64,000 nt of DNA from Engraulis encrasicolus. Lineage: Eukaryota; Chordata; Actinopteri; Clupeiformes; Engraulidae. A program made the position numbers and the translations under genes. Each line of letters starts with the position of its first letter. Position 1 is the first letter of the stretch. The DNA lies in NCBI RefSeq assembly GCF_034702125.1, contig NC_085862.1:16412881-16476880 (forward strand), given 5' to 3'. Under the pieces are notes generated by a model that searched no databases, was not told the origin of the DNA, and worked only from the letters and a program-made list of their open reading frames with translations. Shown piece after piece: positions 35,998 to 46,850 of the stretch.

Positions 35998-38900
35998 ATG
36001 GCTTCCAAATACGCCCCCGAGACAAATACAATGCCTCATTTGGTCGTGAAAATCGTTGGCAGTAAGCAGGTCAAGTATTTTGTTGAAGGACCTCATAAGT
36101 GAGTAACATATCATCAAGGTGCCCTCATTCAGTGATTAATTCACTTCAAGCAATTCTTGTTTTTCATATAGTTTGAGCTGCTGTGCTAGGAGCAAGGTGG
36201 CAGTCATACCCTAAGTGTGCTCACAGTGACTCTCTGTGGTTTACAAAGAGTGGTGCATACAGCAGTGCCACTGCCAGACTCTCTTACACTGTATCAGTGG
36301 TGTAGTCTACTTTTTTATGGTGGGTATACTGTATATTTGAGCATTTTTTTGAAGTGGGTATACTGTATATATTTGTGCTATTCAAAACAATGGATCAATC
36401 AATTTTAAGTGGGTATACTGAAATCCCTGAAATTTAGAAGTGGGTGTACTCCGTATACCTGCATTCTACGTAGACTACACCACTGCATTGTATATGTGGA
36501 GGTTGAGTGTGTAGCTTTTGTACCTTGGAGAGCGCCTCCTTATTCCACATCCTCGGTTCACTCACTATTCGAAGCTACTGATACTGAAGGTGCACTGGAA
36601 AGTTGCTTTCCTTGTTTTAGCGGTGGCCTCAAAAATCCATTACATTTGAATTCTTTTGCATCGTTGTCAAGATGTACTATATATATTGCATCTACAAATG
36701 CATGTATGTAAATTTCATAATGTTTGTCTTTAACCAGGGGGGCAGTGTCCAATGAAGAGCTGGCAGAGGATCCGACAGCTGTGGACAGTGTCCCTGGTGA
36801 AGAGTCTTCACACTCACAGAGAGCACTAGTACCTCCAAGTCCTTTATCAGCCAACACAGTGAATGAGGACATGAGAATTTACACGGAATTGCAAAAGGCA
36901 TGATTTTACATGCACAGTATGTGTGTCAGTTACGTATGTTTGTCAGCTGAAATAAATGAAACATGTATACAAATGCAACATTACATTACATTACACTCAG
37001 CTGATGCTTTTATCCAAAGCGACTTACAGTTATTCAGATAAAGGGCATTGGTTACAGTCCCTGGAGACAATGTGGGGTTAGGTGCCTTGCTCAAGGGCAC
37101 TTCAGCCATGGATGGAGGTGTAGGGAGGACGGGGCAAGGGTGGGATTCGAACGAGCAATGCTCTGGTCTAAAGTCAACCGCCCTAACCACTATGCCACGG
37201 CGGCCCCATTACACAACCACTTGCTACTGGGTCAGTGTGAGTGTGAAGCTCCCATCCAACTCTAGTCTAATGGATTTACATCATCAGGCCTAGGCTAAGG
37301 ACGCACAGTGAGACAACCTGAACTTTCGTAGCAGTTATCTTTATTTACGTAGTAGTGCTCATATGTTTACATACCCAGGCAGAATAAACGCTTTCTCTGC
37401 GATTTCTCACAAAATATGAAGGATTACACAAAACCTTTTTTTTCACTCATGGCTAGTGACTGGCTTAAGATATTTATTAGCAATATTTTGTGTTTACTCT
37501 TTCAAAAGCATGATCACAACCCAAACTACCCAAATGACCCTGTTCAAAAGTTTACATACCCTAGTTTCTGATGCTGAATATGGCCCTGTTTAACATCAGG
37601 GACCGCTCTAAATTGTTTGTGGTAGTTGTGGATAAGGCTCTTAATGTTCTCAGATGACAAAACAGCACATTCTTCCTGGCAGAATGGTTGTTTCCTATAA
37701 TATCTTTGGGTGTCTTGCTGGAACCTCACATTTGAGGTTTCCCCTGAGTGGCTCAATGATGTTGAGATCAGGAGAGTGAGATGGTCGCTCAAAAACCTTC
37801 ATTTTATTCTTTCTGAAGCTAATGACGGGTTGATTTGGCTTTCTGTGTCGAAATATTGTCATGTTGGCACCGTTGGAATTTCAATTCAGAAATGCAATAT
37901 GAGGAGTTTGGTTGGAATCAAGCCAATGGGCAAGGGAATCATTGCATTGCAATGATCATTGCAAGGGAAATTGTTCAGGAGGCATAGGACAACCAAAAAA
38001 TAACTTCAGGTGAAATATAGGACAACATGAAAAAATGTTGGCACTTGAGGAAAGATGGGCTGTTGGGGGTTGCCAGGAGAAAGCCATTACCACAAAAATG
38101 CAAACATGTTATTTTGCATATGATACACCAAATAGCACAGTGAGAAGCATCAAAATGCCTGTGACAAAGTCATTTGGAAAAATGAGATCAATATGGAACT
38201 TTTTTAGGCCACTATTAACAGTACCATTTGGAGAACAGTCAATGGAGCCTATGATGAAAGTTACACCATACCCTTCTGTGAAACATGGTCATGGACCACT
38301 GATTTCATGGGGACATTTGAGTTACAAATGCATTATACTTTTGATCCATACTCGCAGAATGATGAATACTGGAGGAAACTTGACACACATCAGCCTTGAA
38401 ACTGCACATGGTCCATTGTTTGGACATGCCAACATGACAATATTTCAACACAGAAAGCCAAATCAACCCGTCACTAGCTTCAGAAAGAATAAAAGGAAGT
38501 TTTTGAGCGACCGTCTCACTCTCCTGATCTCAACATCATTGAGCCATTCAGGGGAAACCTCAAATGTGAGGTTCCAGCAAGACACCCAAAAATATTATAG
38601 GAAACAACCATTCTGCCAGGAAGAATGTGCTGTTCTGTCATCTGAGAACATTAAGAGCCTTATCCACAACTACCCAATTTAGAGCGGTCCCTGATGTTAA
38701 ACAGGGCCATATTCAGCATTAGCAACTAGGGTATGTAAACTTTTGAACAGGGTCATTTGGGTAGTTTGGGTTGTGATCATGCTTTTGAAAGAGTAAACAC
38801 AGAATATTGCTAATAAATATCTTAATCCAGTCACTAGCAATGAGTGAAAAAAAAGGTTTTGTGTAATCCTTCATATTTTGTGAGAAATCGCGAAGAAAGC

Positions 38901-39140
38901 GTTTATTCTGCTGGGGTATGTAAACATATGAGCACAACTGTACGTAGTGCTGGCGTCAAATTGTTTCAGACTTTGCAATGTCATTCCCTATTGGTAGTCT
39001 GCCTTTAAACTTGAGGCTGTCCAAAGCAATTTAGTAAGCTGCATGGGTTGTTTATCCTGGAAAAGTCGTACTACTCCACTGCCCCTTTGCGTTATTTCAT
39101 GAAATGTAATGGAACTTGTGACCTGCCTGGCTGTCCAAGA

Positions 39141-39231
<91 letters not shown>

Positions 39232-39255
39232 GTGTGTGTGCGTGTGTGTGTGTGC

Positions 39256-39291
<36 letters not shown>

Positions 39292-42200
39292 TTGTGTGTG
39301 TGCGCGCGCGTGTGTTTGTGTGTGTGTGCGTGTGCATACGTGTGTGTGTGTGTGTGCGCGCACGTGCGTGTGTGTTCACGCCGCAGAATATTGCAGCAGG
39401 AGTGAAGCCATCACAAAAACATAATTAAACTTTGAAGTGTTGGAAAGTGTTAGCTTGCACTGTACAGCAGGGTCTCAAAGGGAGCTTCACTGATAGCCTC
39501 TTTCTTTCCCCCCTAACACCTCTCAGATGTGTGACAGGCAGTGTGTGACGGCCCCTTGCGGTGACCGCTCCCTCTCTTACATCCACGTCAAGAAGAAGAG
39601 TCTCTCGGCTGTGACCGACCTTCACAAAGCCACACAGCGGCAGGATCAGGAACAGGAACAGGGGCCCCTCTCCCCTAGACATCAGGTACAAAATTATACA
39701 CCACACCCGCCCAGGGCAGGGCCGCTGACAGCCTTGGCCGGCCTCGGGACAAATTCATGTGAAAGCCCCCCTCCCACAGTTCTCAGTGGTGTAGTCTACT
39801 TTTTTATGGTGGGTATACTGTATATTTGACCATTTTTTGAAGTGGGTATACTGTATAGATTTGTGCTATTCAAAACAAAGGATCAATCAATTTTAAGTGG
39901 GTATACTGAAATCCCTGAAATTTAGAAGTGGATATACTCCGTATACCTGCGTTCTACGTAGACTACACTACTGACAGTTCTGATCTGCCTCTCTCTCTGG
40001 GCCCGGGACAACTGACCCCTTTGCCACCGGCCCCACCCTGTCGACCTCCCTGACCACACACCATCCTCTCAGGGACAGATTACTGCACGGGCCTACGGGG
40101 CCCAGGCCCAGGGGCCCAAGGGACAAGTGGGCCCTGAAGGCCAAGCCTTCCAGCTACCAAAAAAACCCATGCCATTATTGTTCTACATGTGTAATCTTAT
40201 ATTCTGTTAAAATAGCACTTTAGACTACTGCATTTTCACATTTTCTCAGGGGACAACCCCCTGAACCCCCAACAACAAAGGCTCTCTATCTCTAACATCT
40301 CCACTAAGCCCCCAAATCTCTTGGACCCTCTCCATGCCATTGAAGGGGGGGGGGGGGTTCTTGTTGTCTGACCCAGGGACAAATGGAGTCACATAATCAA
40401 TCCCTGCATTCCTCCTCAGAGGGACTTTGCCGTCATTGCCTCGGCATCATTCTCCCTTACTGTAGCGCCTTCATTATGTTTCCCCTCTATGTTATTATTC
40501 ATTTATTTATTACTGAGTCACACTCATTCACGAGCCAAATGAATGCGCTGTATTCACGGCTCATTAGGGAGAAGCAGAGGAGGTGGAGGTGATGAAGGAG
40601 GAGGAGGAGGAGGAGGAGGAGTTGGGAGGGTTGGAGTGTAGCTTAATGAGTCTGTCATTGGCAGGAAGGTGAGCTGAAGGAGAAGGGGAGGGAGCTGGAG
40701 AAAAGGGAGGCGGAGGAGAAGGAGCTGCTGCAGGTCATCAGGGAGGAGCTGATGGCAGGCGGAGGCTGGGGAGGAGGAGATGGAGGAGATGGAGGAGCAG
40801 AAGGATCAGGAAGAAGAGAAGATGGAGGAGATGCAGATGGAGATGGAGGAGGAGGAGGTGCTCTCCTCATGGAGAAGCTGGAGCGTGATGTGCTGGAGCT
40901 GGACTCCTCCGGTGAGGGGAGCCTCCACCAGTCCCAGCTCTCCTACGCGCTCCTCAGGCACCGGCTTCCCCTCACGCTGCCCACGCTAGCTCGCCTGTTC
41001 CACGCCTTTGCAAAAGACACCAGCCCCAATGAGGTAAACCCATAATACCCAGTATTCATACTCAGTGCCTGAGTTCAGGCTGGACTGGCTGGAAAAATTG
41101 TTTGCAAGAATGAAATGTAGTCTACATTGACAATAGTAAGTCATACATGTTTCCTTATTTCAAAAAAGGTTCAGGCTGTGGGTGTTCTTCGACCATCAGG
41201 CCTAGCAAAGCAAAGTTCCACAGTACACTACACTCCATGGTCTCTGTTGTAGACATTTATAATGCACTACTGTTTCGATTTGATTTATTGAAATGCATTA
41301 CACTGCAATTGTTGTTGCATTATTTCTAAATGTAATGCTATGCTGAGATGTTGAAGTTTTAGTTTTGTGCTCCTCCAAGGTAGACTACGGCAAACTGCTA
41401 CAGTTCCTCAGAGCTGCTGTGGAAAACAAGCAAACCGAAGTAAAGGTACACACACACCTACACTAATTTTAGATAGTTTAGGAGTACACTAGATTGATTA
41501 AATTTAAGCATATAATATACATGTAGGCCTATTATAAATGTTATATACTGTATGTATAATACAGTATGTGTAGGTTATTAGCTATTTCATTTTATAAGCA
41601 TCAAAAAGCTATGGATTTAATCAAACTACCAGTTTTTGTTTCTTGTTAATGCCCGATTTGCCTGTGCATTATTTGTATGATATGTCTATGTGGTAGATGT
41701 GGTAGACCTGACAGTGTCATATCTCCACATGTACGCTCGGCAGCTGAATGGGGGCAGTAATTCGGGCTCCAGAACATCTCAGTCGGCACGCAGGCCCAGT
41801 GACCTCAGCAGTGCGCCCACCAATGGCAGGCCTCGTGGGAGATGGGTAGACAGGTTTCAGGAGATGGAGGAAGCCTTAAATCTGTGCGACACCCAAAATA
41901 CAGGTGTGTATTTGTCTCCCTCCAAAATTGCTTGTCATCATCTTCATCATACCCTTATGTATGAGTGTATTCATCATCTCAGACCAGGGCCGGTTCTAGG
42001 CAATGTGGTGCCAGGCGAGCACCAATTTCCTTTTTTCAATCGTTCCTTTTTGTGGAATTTGACATTGGCATCTGTAAACATGGTGTCATACATCCGATTG
42101 AGCACAGCTGATCTAGTACCATGTCCATATAGTGCCCATTAAGTGTACATTTTAATGCTTTATTTAGCTTAATATTGTAATTCTGTGGGCCTTGGTGCCC

Positions 42201-42793
42201 TCCAGGACATTTGGCACCCTAGGTGACCGCCTAGTCTGCCTATGCCAAGAGCCGGCCCTGTCTCAGACATTTTGTGGATGTTGGCACCAGGAAGGGCATC
42301 AGATTACAAGATTTACAAAAAAAGAGTTTGTGTTTTCTTACCAAGTTATCATAGAACCACCTCAGAAACGAACAGAGCTCAGTGTCTGGTTCTGCTTTGA
42401 AGCACATGTTTTATCGAGACTTACAAATGTAAAGGGCTTATAGAAGCATCCTCCTGCCTTAGCTTGAACGCTGTCCAATAAAAACCTCTCCAGACAGAAC
42501 ACCGCTAAGCTAATTCCTGCGTCTGCCTGGCAACTTGACGGTCTGTCCTTCGCGTGGCCGTGAGCCTTTTCAAAACACAGTGAGGAGGGTTGAGGAAATG
42601 CAGTTGTCTCGCTGTGCCTGCTGTTTCAGGGTTCTTGGACAAGGACAAAGCCCGACGACTGATTCAAAACTACAACGTCATCCTGGACCTCAGCCTGAGC
42701 CCCGTGAAGATAGCCGAGGCCACTCGCACCGCGCGGGCCACAGAGGGCAAGATCCACTTGGCCTCAACTCTCCAGCGCCTCAGAGGACTCTGA
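35998..42793 (+). CDS. c1orf87: C1orf87 ortholog (EF-hand-related protein), seven coding exons
   Basis: Exons: 35998-36098, 36738-36897, 39527-39685, 40665-41033, 41380-41445, 41744-41903, 42630-42793; 392 codons plus TGA, all phases agree. Family landmarks match the human protein as I recall it: MPHLVVKIVGSKQ near the N terminus, GDRSLSYIH, a degenerate EF-hand around LDSSGEGSLHQSQL, VDYGKLLQFL, and the C-terminal WVDRFQEMEEALNLCD to FLDKDKARRLIQNYN block with a second degenerate EF-hand loop. Neither loop keeps full Ca-binding residues. Human C1orf87 is near 550 aa; the central part between VDYGKLLQFL and WVDRF appears lost here. Exon 4 carries a Gly-rich insert from a GGA/GAT repeat. Intron 2 has an unusual GC donor (AAG then GCATGA). 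The start was chosen because an in-frame TAG lies upstream. Function is unproven; it is called a carcinoma-related EF-hand protein. Confidence 0.82.
36295..36485. mobile_element. hAT-type MITE, CAGTGGTGTAGTCTAC family, copy 1
   Basis: Ends CAGTGGTGTAGTCTAC and GTAGACTACACCACTG bound 191 bp; flanks cactgtat and cattgtat make an 8-bp duplication with one mismatch. The interior repeats GTGGGTATACTG. It lies in intron 1 of the coding part of c1orf87. Copy 2 is at 39784-39973. Confidence 0.88.
36977..37206 (-). mobile_element. V-SINE-like element, full length
   Basis: On the minus strand: tRNA-like head with A box TGGCATAGTGG and B box CGTTCGAATCC, a central domain with CTTGAGCAAGGCACCTAACC and CAGGGACTGTAACC, and an L2-type tail (AAGTCGCTTTGGATAAAAGC, TGTAATG repeats). 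V-SINEs share a central conserved domain and an L2 tail. It lies in intron 2 of c1orf87. Confidence 0.85.
37352..38940. mobile_element. Second snap-back Tc1-like element
   Basis: Ends resemble the Tc1 form TGTGCTCATATGTTTACAT and its inverse, flanked by TACGTA on both sides. Arms of about 515 bp (37352-37868 and 38427-38940) are inverted copies. The centre (about 38030-38420) reads as decayed Tc1 transposase (KMRSIWNFF, HGHGPLISWGHLSY). The right arm contains SLSHSGETSNVRF and ENIKSLIHNY, from the transposase C terminus. It is non-autonomous and lies in intron 2 of c1orf87. Confidence 0.82.
39144..39375. repeat. (GT)n microsatellite with GC interruptions
   Basis: Pure GT to about 39224, then GT with GCGCGC and TTTGTG blocks. 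It is inside intron 2 of c1orf87, about 150 bp before exon 3. Confidence 0.97.
39784..39973. mobile_element. hAT-type MITE, CAGTGGTGTAGTCTAC family, copy 2
   Basis: Same family as 36295-36485 with high visible similarity; flanked on both sides by acagttct (39776-39783, 39974-39981), a perfect 8-bp target duplication. It lies in intron 3 of c1orf87. Confidence 0.9.
40570..40630. repeat. (GGA)n trinucleotide repeat
   Basis: About 12 GGA units with interruptions in intron 3, just before exon 4. The same type of repeat continues inside exon 4 (40760-40858). Confidence 0.9.
41995..42260. mobile_element. hAT-type MITE with CAGGGCCGGTTCT ends
   Basis: CAGGGCCGGTTCTAGGC and AAGAGCCGGCCCTG are inverted ends around 266 bp; TCTCAGAC flanks both sides (41987-41994, 42261-42268). 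It lies in the last intron of c1orf87. Confidence 0.9.
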
Positions 42794-43147
42794 TAAAGAG
42801 GCCCAGCACCAGACAAGACTGGGAACTTAAAATAGATGTACAATAGGACTCTGGACAGAAAAGTTAAGTAAAAAGTAAAAGCTAAAAAAAGTCACAAAGA
42901 ACAGCGTGGCCAGAGAAGCCAGTCATTTTGTACCAAGAAGCATACCTGACTGCACCACGATGGCAGATTGCAAGTTTCAAGGAAGTAAGTGGTGGAAGTA
43001 AAGTATGTTGAAGTAAATGGTACACTATGGAAATTTAGAGGAGGAAAACATTAAGTGGCTCCTGTTGTGGAGTAGACCTCTTAGTTGGAGTACAGAGTGC
43101 AGAATACAATCTGGATAGAATGGAGAGTAGTCACTGCAGTCTGATGA

Positions 43148-43332
43148 TATAGCAGACAGTGTGAAGTTGACATAGCAGTCTGAATATAGCAGACAGTGTG
43201 AAGTTGACATAGCAGTCTGAATATAGCAGACAGTGTAAAGTTGACATAGCAGTCTGAATATAGCAGACAGTGTAAAGTTGACATAGCTGTCTTAATATAG
43301 CAGAGAATGTAAAATTGACATGGCAGTCTGAA
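43148..43332. repeat. 37-bp minisatellite in c1orf87 3' UTR
   Basis: A 37-bp unit (ATATAGCAGACAGTGTRAAG then TTGACATAGCAGTCTGA) recurs five times with a few substitutions that grow towards the 3' end. It lies 355 bp after the stop codon of c1orf87. Confidence 0.92.
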
Positions 43333-43414
43333 TACACACAAGGTAGAGGTCAGAATAGAAAGTCAGGGAAAGTTATGCTGAATATCTGTTGACATTTGTT
43401 TTTTAAATAACAGT

Positions 43415-43420
43415 TTTATT
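43415..43420 (-). terminator. Candidate polyadenylation signal of the minus-strand gene
   Basis: TTTATT on the plus strand is AATAAA on the minus strand, about 190 bp after the minus-strand stop codon. Confidence 0.45.
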
Positions 43421-43502
43421 AATTACTTGTAGGCTATTATTGCCCAATGCTACAGCACATCACACATTTGTGGTCCTAATTCTAATCTTCCATCAATATC
43501 AC

Positions 43503-43508
43503 AATAAA
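43503..43508 (+). terminator. c1orf87: Candidate polyadenylation signal of c1orf87
   Basis: AATAAA about 710 bp after the TGA stop, the first good plus-strand signal downstream. Confidence 0.5.
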
Positions 43509-43610
43509 GATATCATTTGCATTGGTGAATGAGGAGGATAACAAGTGTCATGCAGTACCTCAGGCCAACATAAAAAGGATTAAAAAAAAATGTAAAGTGT
43601 GAGATCCCTG

Positions 43611-44969
43611 TCAGCCCCATGTCCCCATCTGCAGTCGGTTATCCATGCGTCGTGTCTCGTGTCTCAGAAGCAGCCGCCCCAACCGCACCTCCTCCAGCAG
43701 TAAGGGGTCACCTGCAGGGTTCTTCTCTGACCTTGATGCCCTGTGAGGTCAAAAGGTCAGTTGGAATGTAGAAAAAAATACAATGGTAATGTTTTTCCAC
43801 AATATTTCTCTGTGGAGTTTGTATTTTATTTTCCTCTTAGGTAAATGCTGTAGGTAAACAGCCCACAACTTATTCCCACAAATTATATATATATATATAT
43901 TTTTTTCTTTTTTGTGTGTGTTTATTTTTTGTTGCTTTTAATTGCAAATTAACAATATACTAGCTGTGCATTTATTGTGTGAGATGTCAGTGCATACTGG
44001 ATCACAGTAAAGGCAGTAGAAAAAACAGTAGGCCTAGGCCTATAATGCACAGTAGTATACTATTAATATATATACAAAATATGGTAGCAATCAAATACAC
44101 ATCACATCCAATTAATTTGCTAACATTGACATAGGAAAACCAACATTAACAGTTGTCTACTTGCTAAAATGTGTTAGATTTTGACAATACTGTCTACAGC
44201 CTACCTCAGTTGTGCTCTCAGGTCCCCTCCACTTTTCAGTAAAAACCTGATGTAGTTCTTGTAACCAAAGTACTTTGTTTTGCCTTCATAGAAGCGTCGT
44301 CTTAACTCCTTCTCCTCAAGTTCATCCTTTCTCCTGTACCAGAAAAATAACGAGGAAGATGAACATGATAAAGAACTAACTCGATCATTTGTAGGCCATG
44401 TAACCCCAATATGCCAAATGGATGTGGTATTTCATCAAATTATTATGGCAAATTAAACCTTGCATTGGTTTCTCCAATGTGATAATGTAATACTATTACT
44501 GTCTTTTGCCTACTTTCAGACAGTCATTAGAGGTTCTGGTGTTCACTTACTTGCTCTTACTGGCTCTGGCTCTTTTCACATAGTAAACAACTATGCCCTC
44601 CTTCTCTTTCTCTTGCTGCATGGCATACGCAATGTCCCAAATGACTGACTTGATCTCGGATACCACGTCAAAACTCATCTGCAGTATCTTCAACAGTATC
44701 TTCTGCAGTAGGTCGATAACAACTGGGGCCATGAAATACAGAAGGGATAGTCCCAGCACACAGCCCCAGTGAAAGGGAGAATATATCACTGACCAAGCTA
44801 CAGACAGCACCTCAAGCCATAAGTCAATGCTGCAAAGCCCATAAGTGAAGCTGACTATTATACAAGTAAAAGGGCAAATTACAGCAAGAGTGATTAACAG
44901 CAAGGCTATCAGGAGTGCAGCGTCCCTCTCTATTGTGCACAGAAACCTCTTCAAACATTTTACCGGCAT
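43611..44969 (-). CDS. Uncharacterised multi-pass membrane protein, three exons
   Basis: Exons on the minus strand: 44551-44969, 44205-44333, 43611-43740; 225 codons plus TGA. Donors GTAAGT and GTAGGC and acceptors ending GGTACAG and CTCACAG keep phase (phase 2 at both junctions). Residues about 18-43 and 50-86 are strongly hydrophobic, giving two to three membrane segments. They are followed by a polar, charged half: QEKEKEG, a basic RARASKSK, then DELEEKELRRRFYEGK and a Leu/Arg-rich C terminus. I do not recognise the family. It ends tail to tail with c1orf87, and the two signals suggest overlapping 3' UTRs. The start is the first Met of the open frame. No promoter element was identified. 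Confidence 0.62.
43741..44204 (-). other. Second intron of the membrane-protein gene
   Basis: AT-rich, with a short (AT)n at 43887-43900. No other element. Confidence 0.5.
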
Positions 44970-45227
44970 AGGTGAACACTTCAGCTATATCTTTGCTAGC
45001 TTACAAAATATTTAAATCCTCCAGACATTCAAATCAGCTTGGCTACAGATTAGGGGTGTAGAGCATGTGCGAGAATGGAGATGATGGCAGTTGTTGTTTG
45101 AAAGGTGCATTGTTCCTGTTGTTGTGGTTGCATACAATTCTAGAATAACATTCTAGAATTCTACAACCTCTAGTCTTCTTCGGAGCAGATATAGGCCTAT
45201 CAGAACAGGAATGCATTGAGATTATAT

Positions 45228-45487
45228 ATTTTTTTTACCATTGAACTATCCACTACCTGCCTAATGACTATCTAACTATCCACTACCTATCTACCTTACC
45301 TATCTACTGTCTGGACTGTCCATGCCTGCTTCAACGATCTGGAGCAACTTCTCTTCTCTAGCCAAGACGCCTATTGCACTGTGACGCTCTTAATAGGCTA
45401 TGTAAATGTAATATGTGACATAATGTGTGCTACTAGGCACTTCATTTTCCTTTGTGATTAAAACACATTACTCTACTCTACTCTAGC
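45228..45487 (+). mobile_element. LINE 3' UTR fragment with CTACT tail
   Basis: A non-coding piece with CTATCCACTACCT repeats, GCACTGTGACGCTC and ACACATTACTCTACTCTAC ends in CTACT pentamers. It resembles the 3' end of a Rex1-like LINE. The family is inferred from the tail only. Confidence 0.4.
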
Positions 45488-45539
45488 CAACCCACTCAAT
45501 CACTCACTATTCCTCTGGATGATGAGTCTCTTTCAAAGA

Positions 45540-46850
45540 GAATAGAATAGAATAGAATAGAATAGAATAGAATAGAAAGCCTTTATTGTCAGTATACAAC
45601 GTATACCGAGATTTTAGCTTCCCTACGTAGTGCACAGTCCTTTATAGATGAACATTGTCCAGTAAGTGTGTGTTCATTGTTGTAACAGCTTTGGGGAAGA
45701 AGCTGTTCTTCATCCTATTGGTTCTGGCTGGCAATGCCTTGTAGCGCCTGCCAGAGGGCAACAGTGTAAAGAGATGAAAGCCAGGATGTGTGGGATCTTT
45801 AATGATACTCCTGGCTCTACTTACGCAGCGTGAGTTGTAGATGGTGGGTATGGGAGGCAGGGGGCAGCCTATGATTTTCTGTGCTGTTTTGGTCACCCTC
45901 TGCAGTCTCTTCCTGTCAGCCTCAGTGCAACTTGAGTGCCACACTGACACTGCGTAGGTCAGCAGGCTCTCTATGGTGGAACGGTAAAAGGTCACCAGCA
46001 AGCTTGAGTCTAACTGTTCTTTCTTGAGTACTCTGAGGAAGTGCAATCGCTGCTGGGCCTTTTTTACCAGAGCCGAGGTGTTAGTCGACCAGGAGAGATC
46101 AGCGGAGATGTGTACACCTAGGAATTTAAACGAGCTCACTTGCTCTACACGTTCTCCATTGATGTACAGGGGGGCAGGAGCATCTTTGTTCCGCCGGAAG
46201 TCCAGGATGAGCTCCTTTGTCTTGGAGATGTTCAGGGCCAGGTTGTTGGATGCACACCACTCTCCAAGTTTCAGGACCTCATCCCTGTAGGCCTCCTCCT
46301 TTCCCTCGGTTATCAGCCCCACCACTGTTGTGTCATCTGCAAATTTGACAATGATGTTCTCTGGGTGGATGGGGCTACAGTCAAACGTGTAGAGGGAGTA
46401 GAGAAGTGGGCTCAACACACATCCTTGGGGCGAGCCGGTGCTGAGGGTGCGGGTGGTTGAGAGATGGTGACCTAGTTTCACCTGTTGGGGACGATTAATA
46501 AGGAAGTCTTTGATCCAGGAGCATGTGGATGATGGAAGTCCTAGATGTCTCAGCTTGGGGATTAGGATGTCAGGAATGATGGTGTTAAAAGCTGAGCTAT
46601 AATCGATGAAGAGCATCCTGACGTAGCTTCCTTGTCTTTCCAGGTGACTCAGTGCAGAGTGGAGAGCAATGGCTATTGCATCCTCAGTGGATCTGTTTGC
46701 CCGGTATGCAAACTGATGAGGGTCTAGGGTTGGGGGGAGACAGGCCTTTATATGCCTCAGCACAAGTTTTTCAAAGCACTTGGTGATGACTGGAGTGAGT
46801 GCAACAGGGCGAAAGTCATTGAGGGTGGTAGTAGATGCCTTCTTTGGCTA
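45540..46850 (-). mobile_element. Rex1-like LINE, 5'-truncated
   Basis: On the minus strand a long RT frame is followed by a 3' UTR with GTATACTGACAATAAAGGC and a TTCTA/GAATA pentamer tail (45540-45578). CR1/Rex1 LINEs end in such short repeats. 5' truncation is near 46850, inside the RT domain. Confidence 0.85.
45642..46849 (-). CDS. LINE reverse transcriptase, open but 5'-truncated
   Basis: The frame is open from about 46849 to the stop at 45642, about 400 codons. In order: [19 protein letters not shown] (RT block 1), [11 protein letters not shown] (catalytic Asp), [29 protein letters not shown] (catalytic DD), [12 protein letters not shown], then the C-terminal [16 protein letters not shown] block. 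All RT catalytic residues are present, with no stop or frameshift. The endonuclease half is missing, so it cannot move itself. It is a retrotransposon fragment, not a host gene. Confidence 0.85.

Noticed and set aside
41690..41743. Exon 6 starting further upstream (open frame begins at 41690)
   Set aside because: Other AG sites in this stretch break the phase. Only the acceptor at 41742-41743 keeps phase 0 with exon 5.
45642..46849. Long open frame as a host gene
   Set aside because: It has LINE reverse transcriptase blocks and a LINE 3' tail, so it is a retrotransposon fragment.
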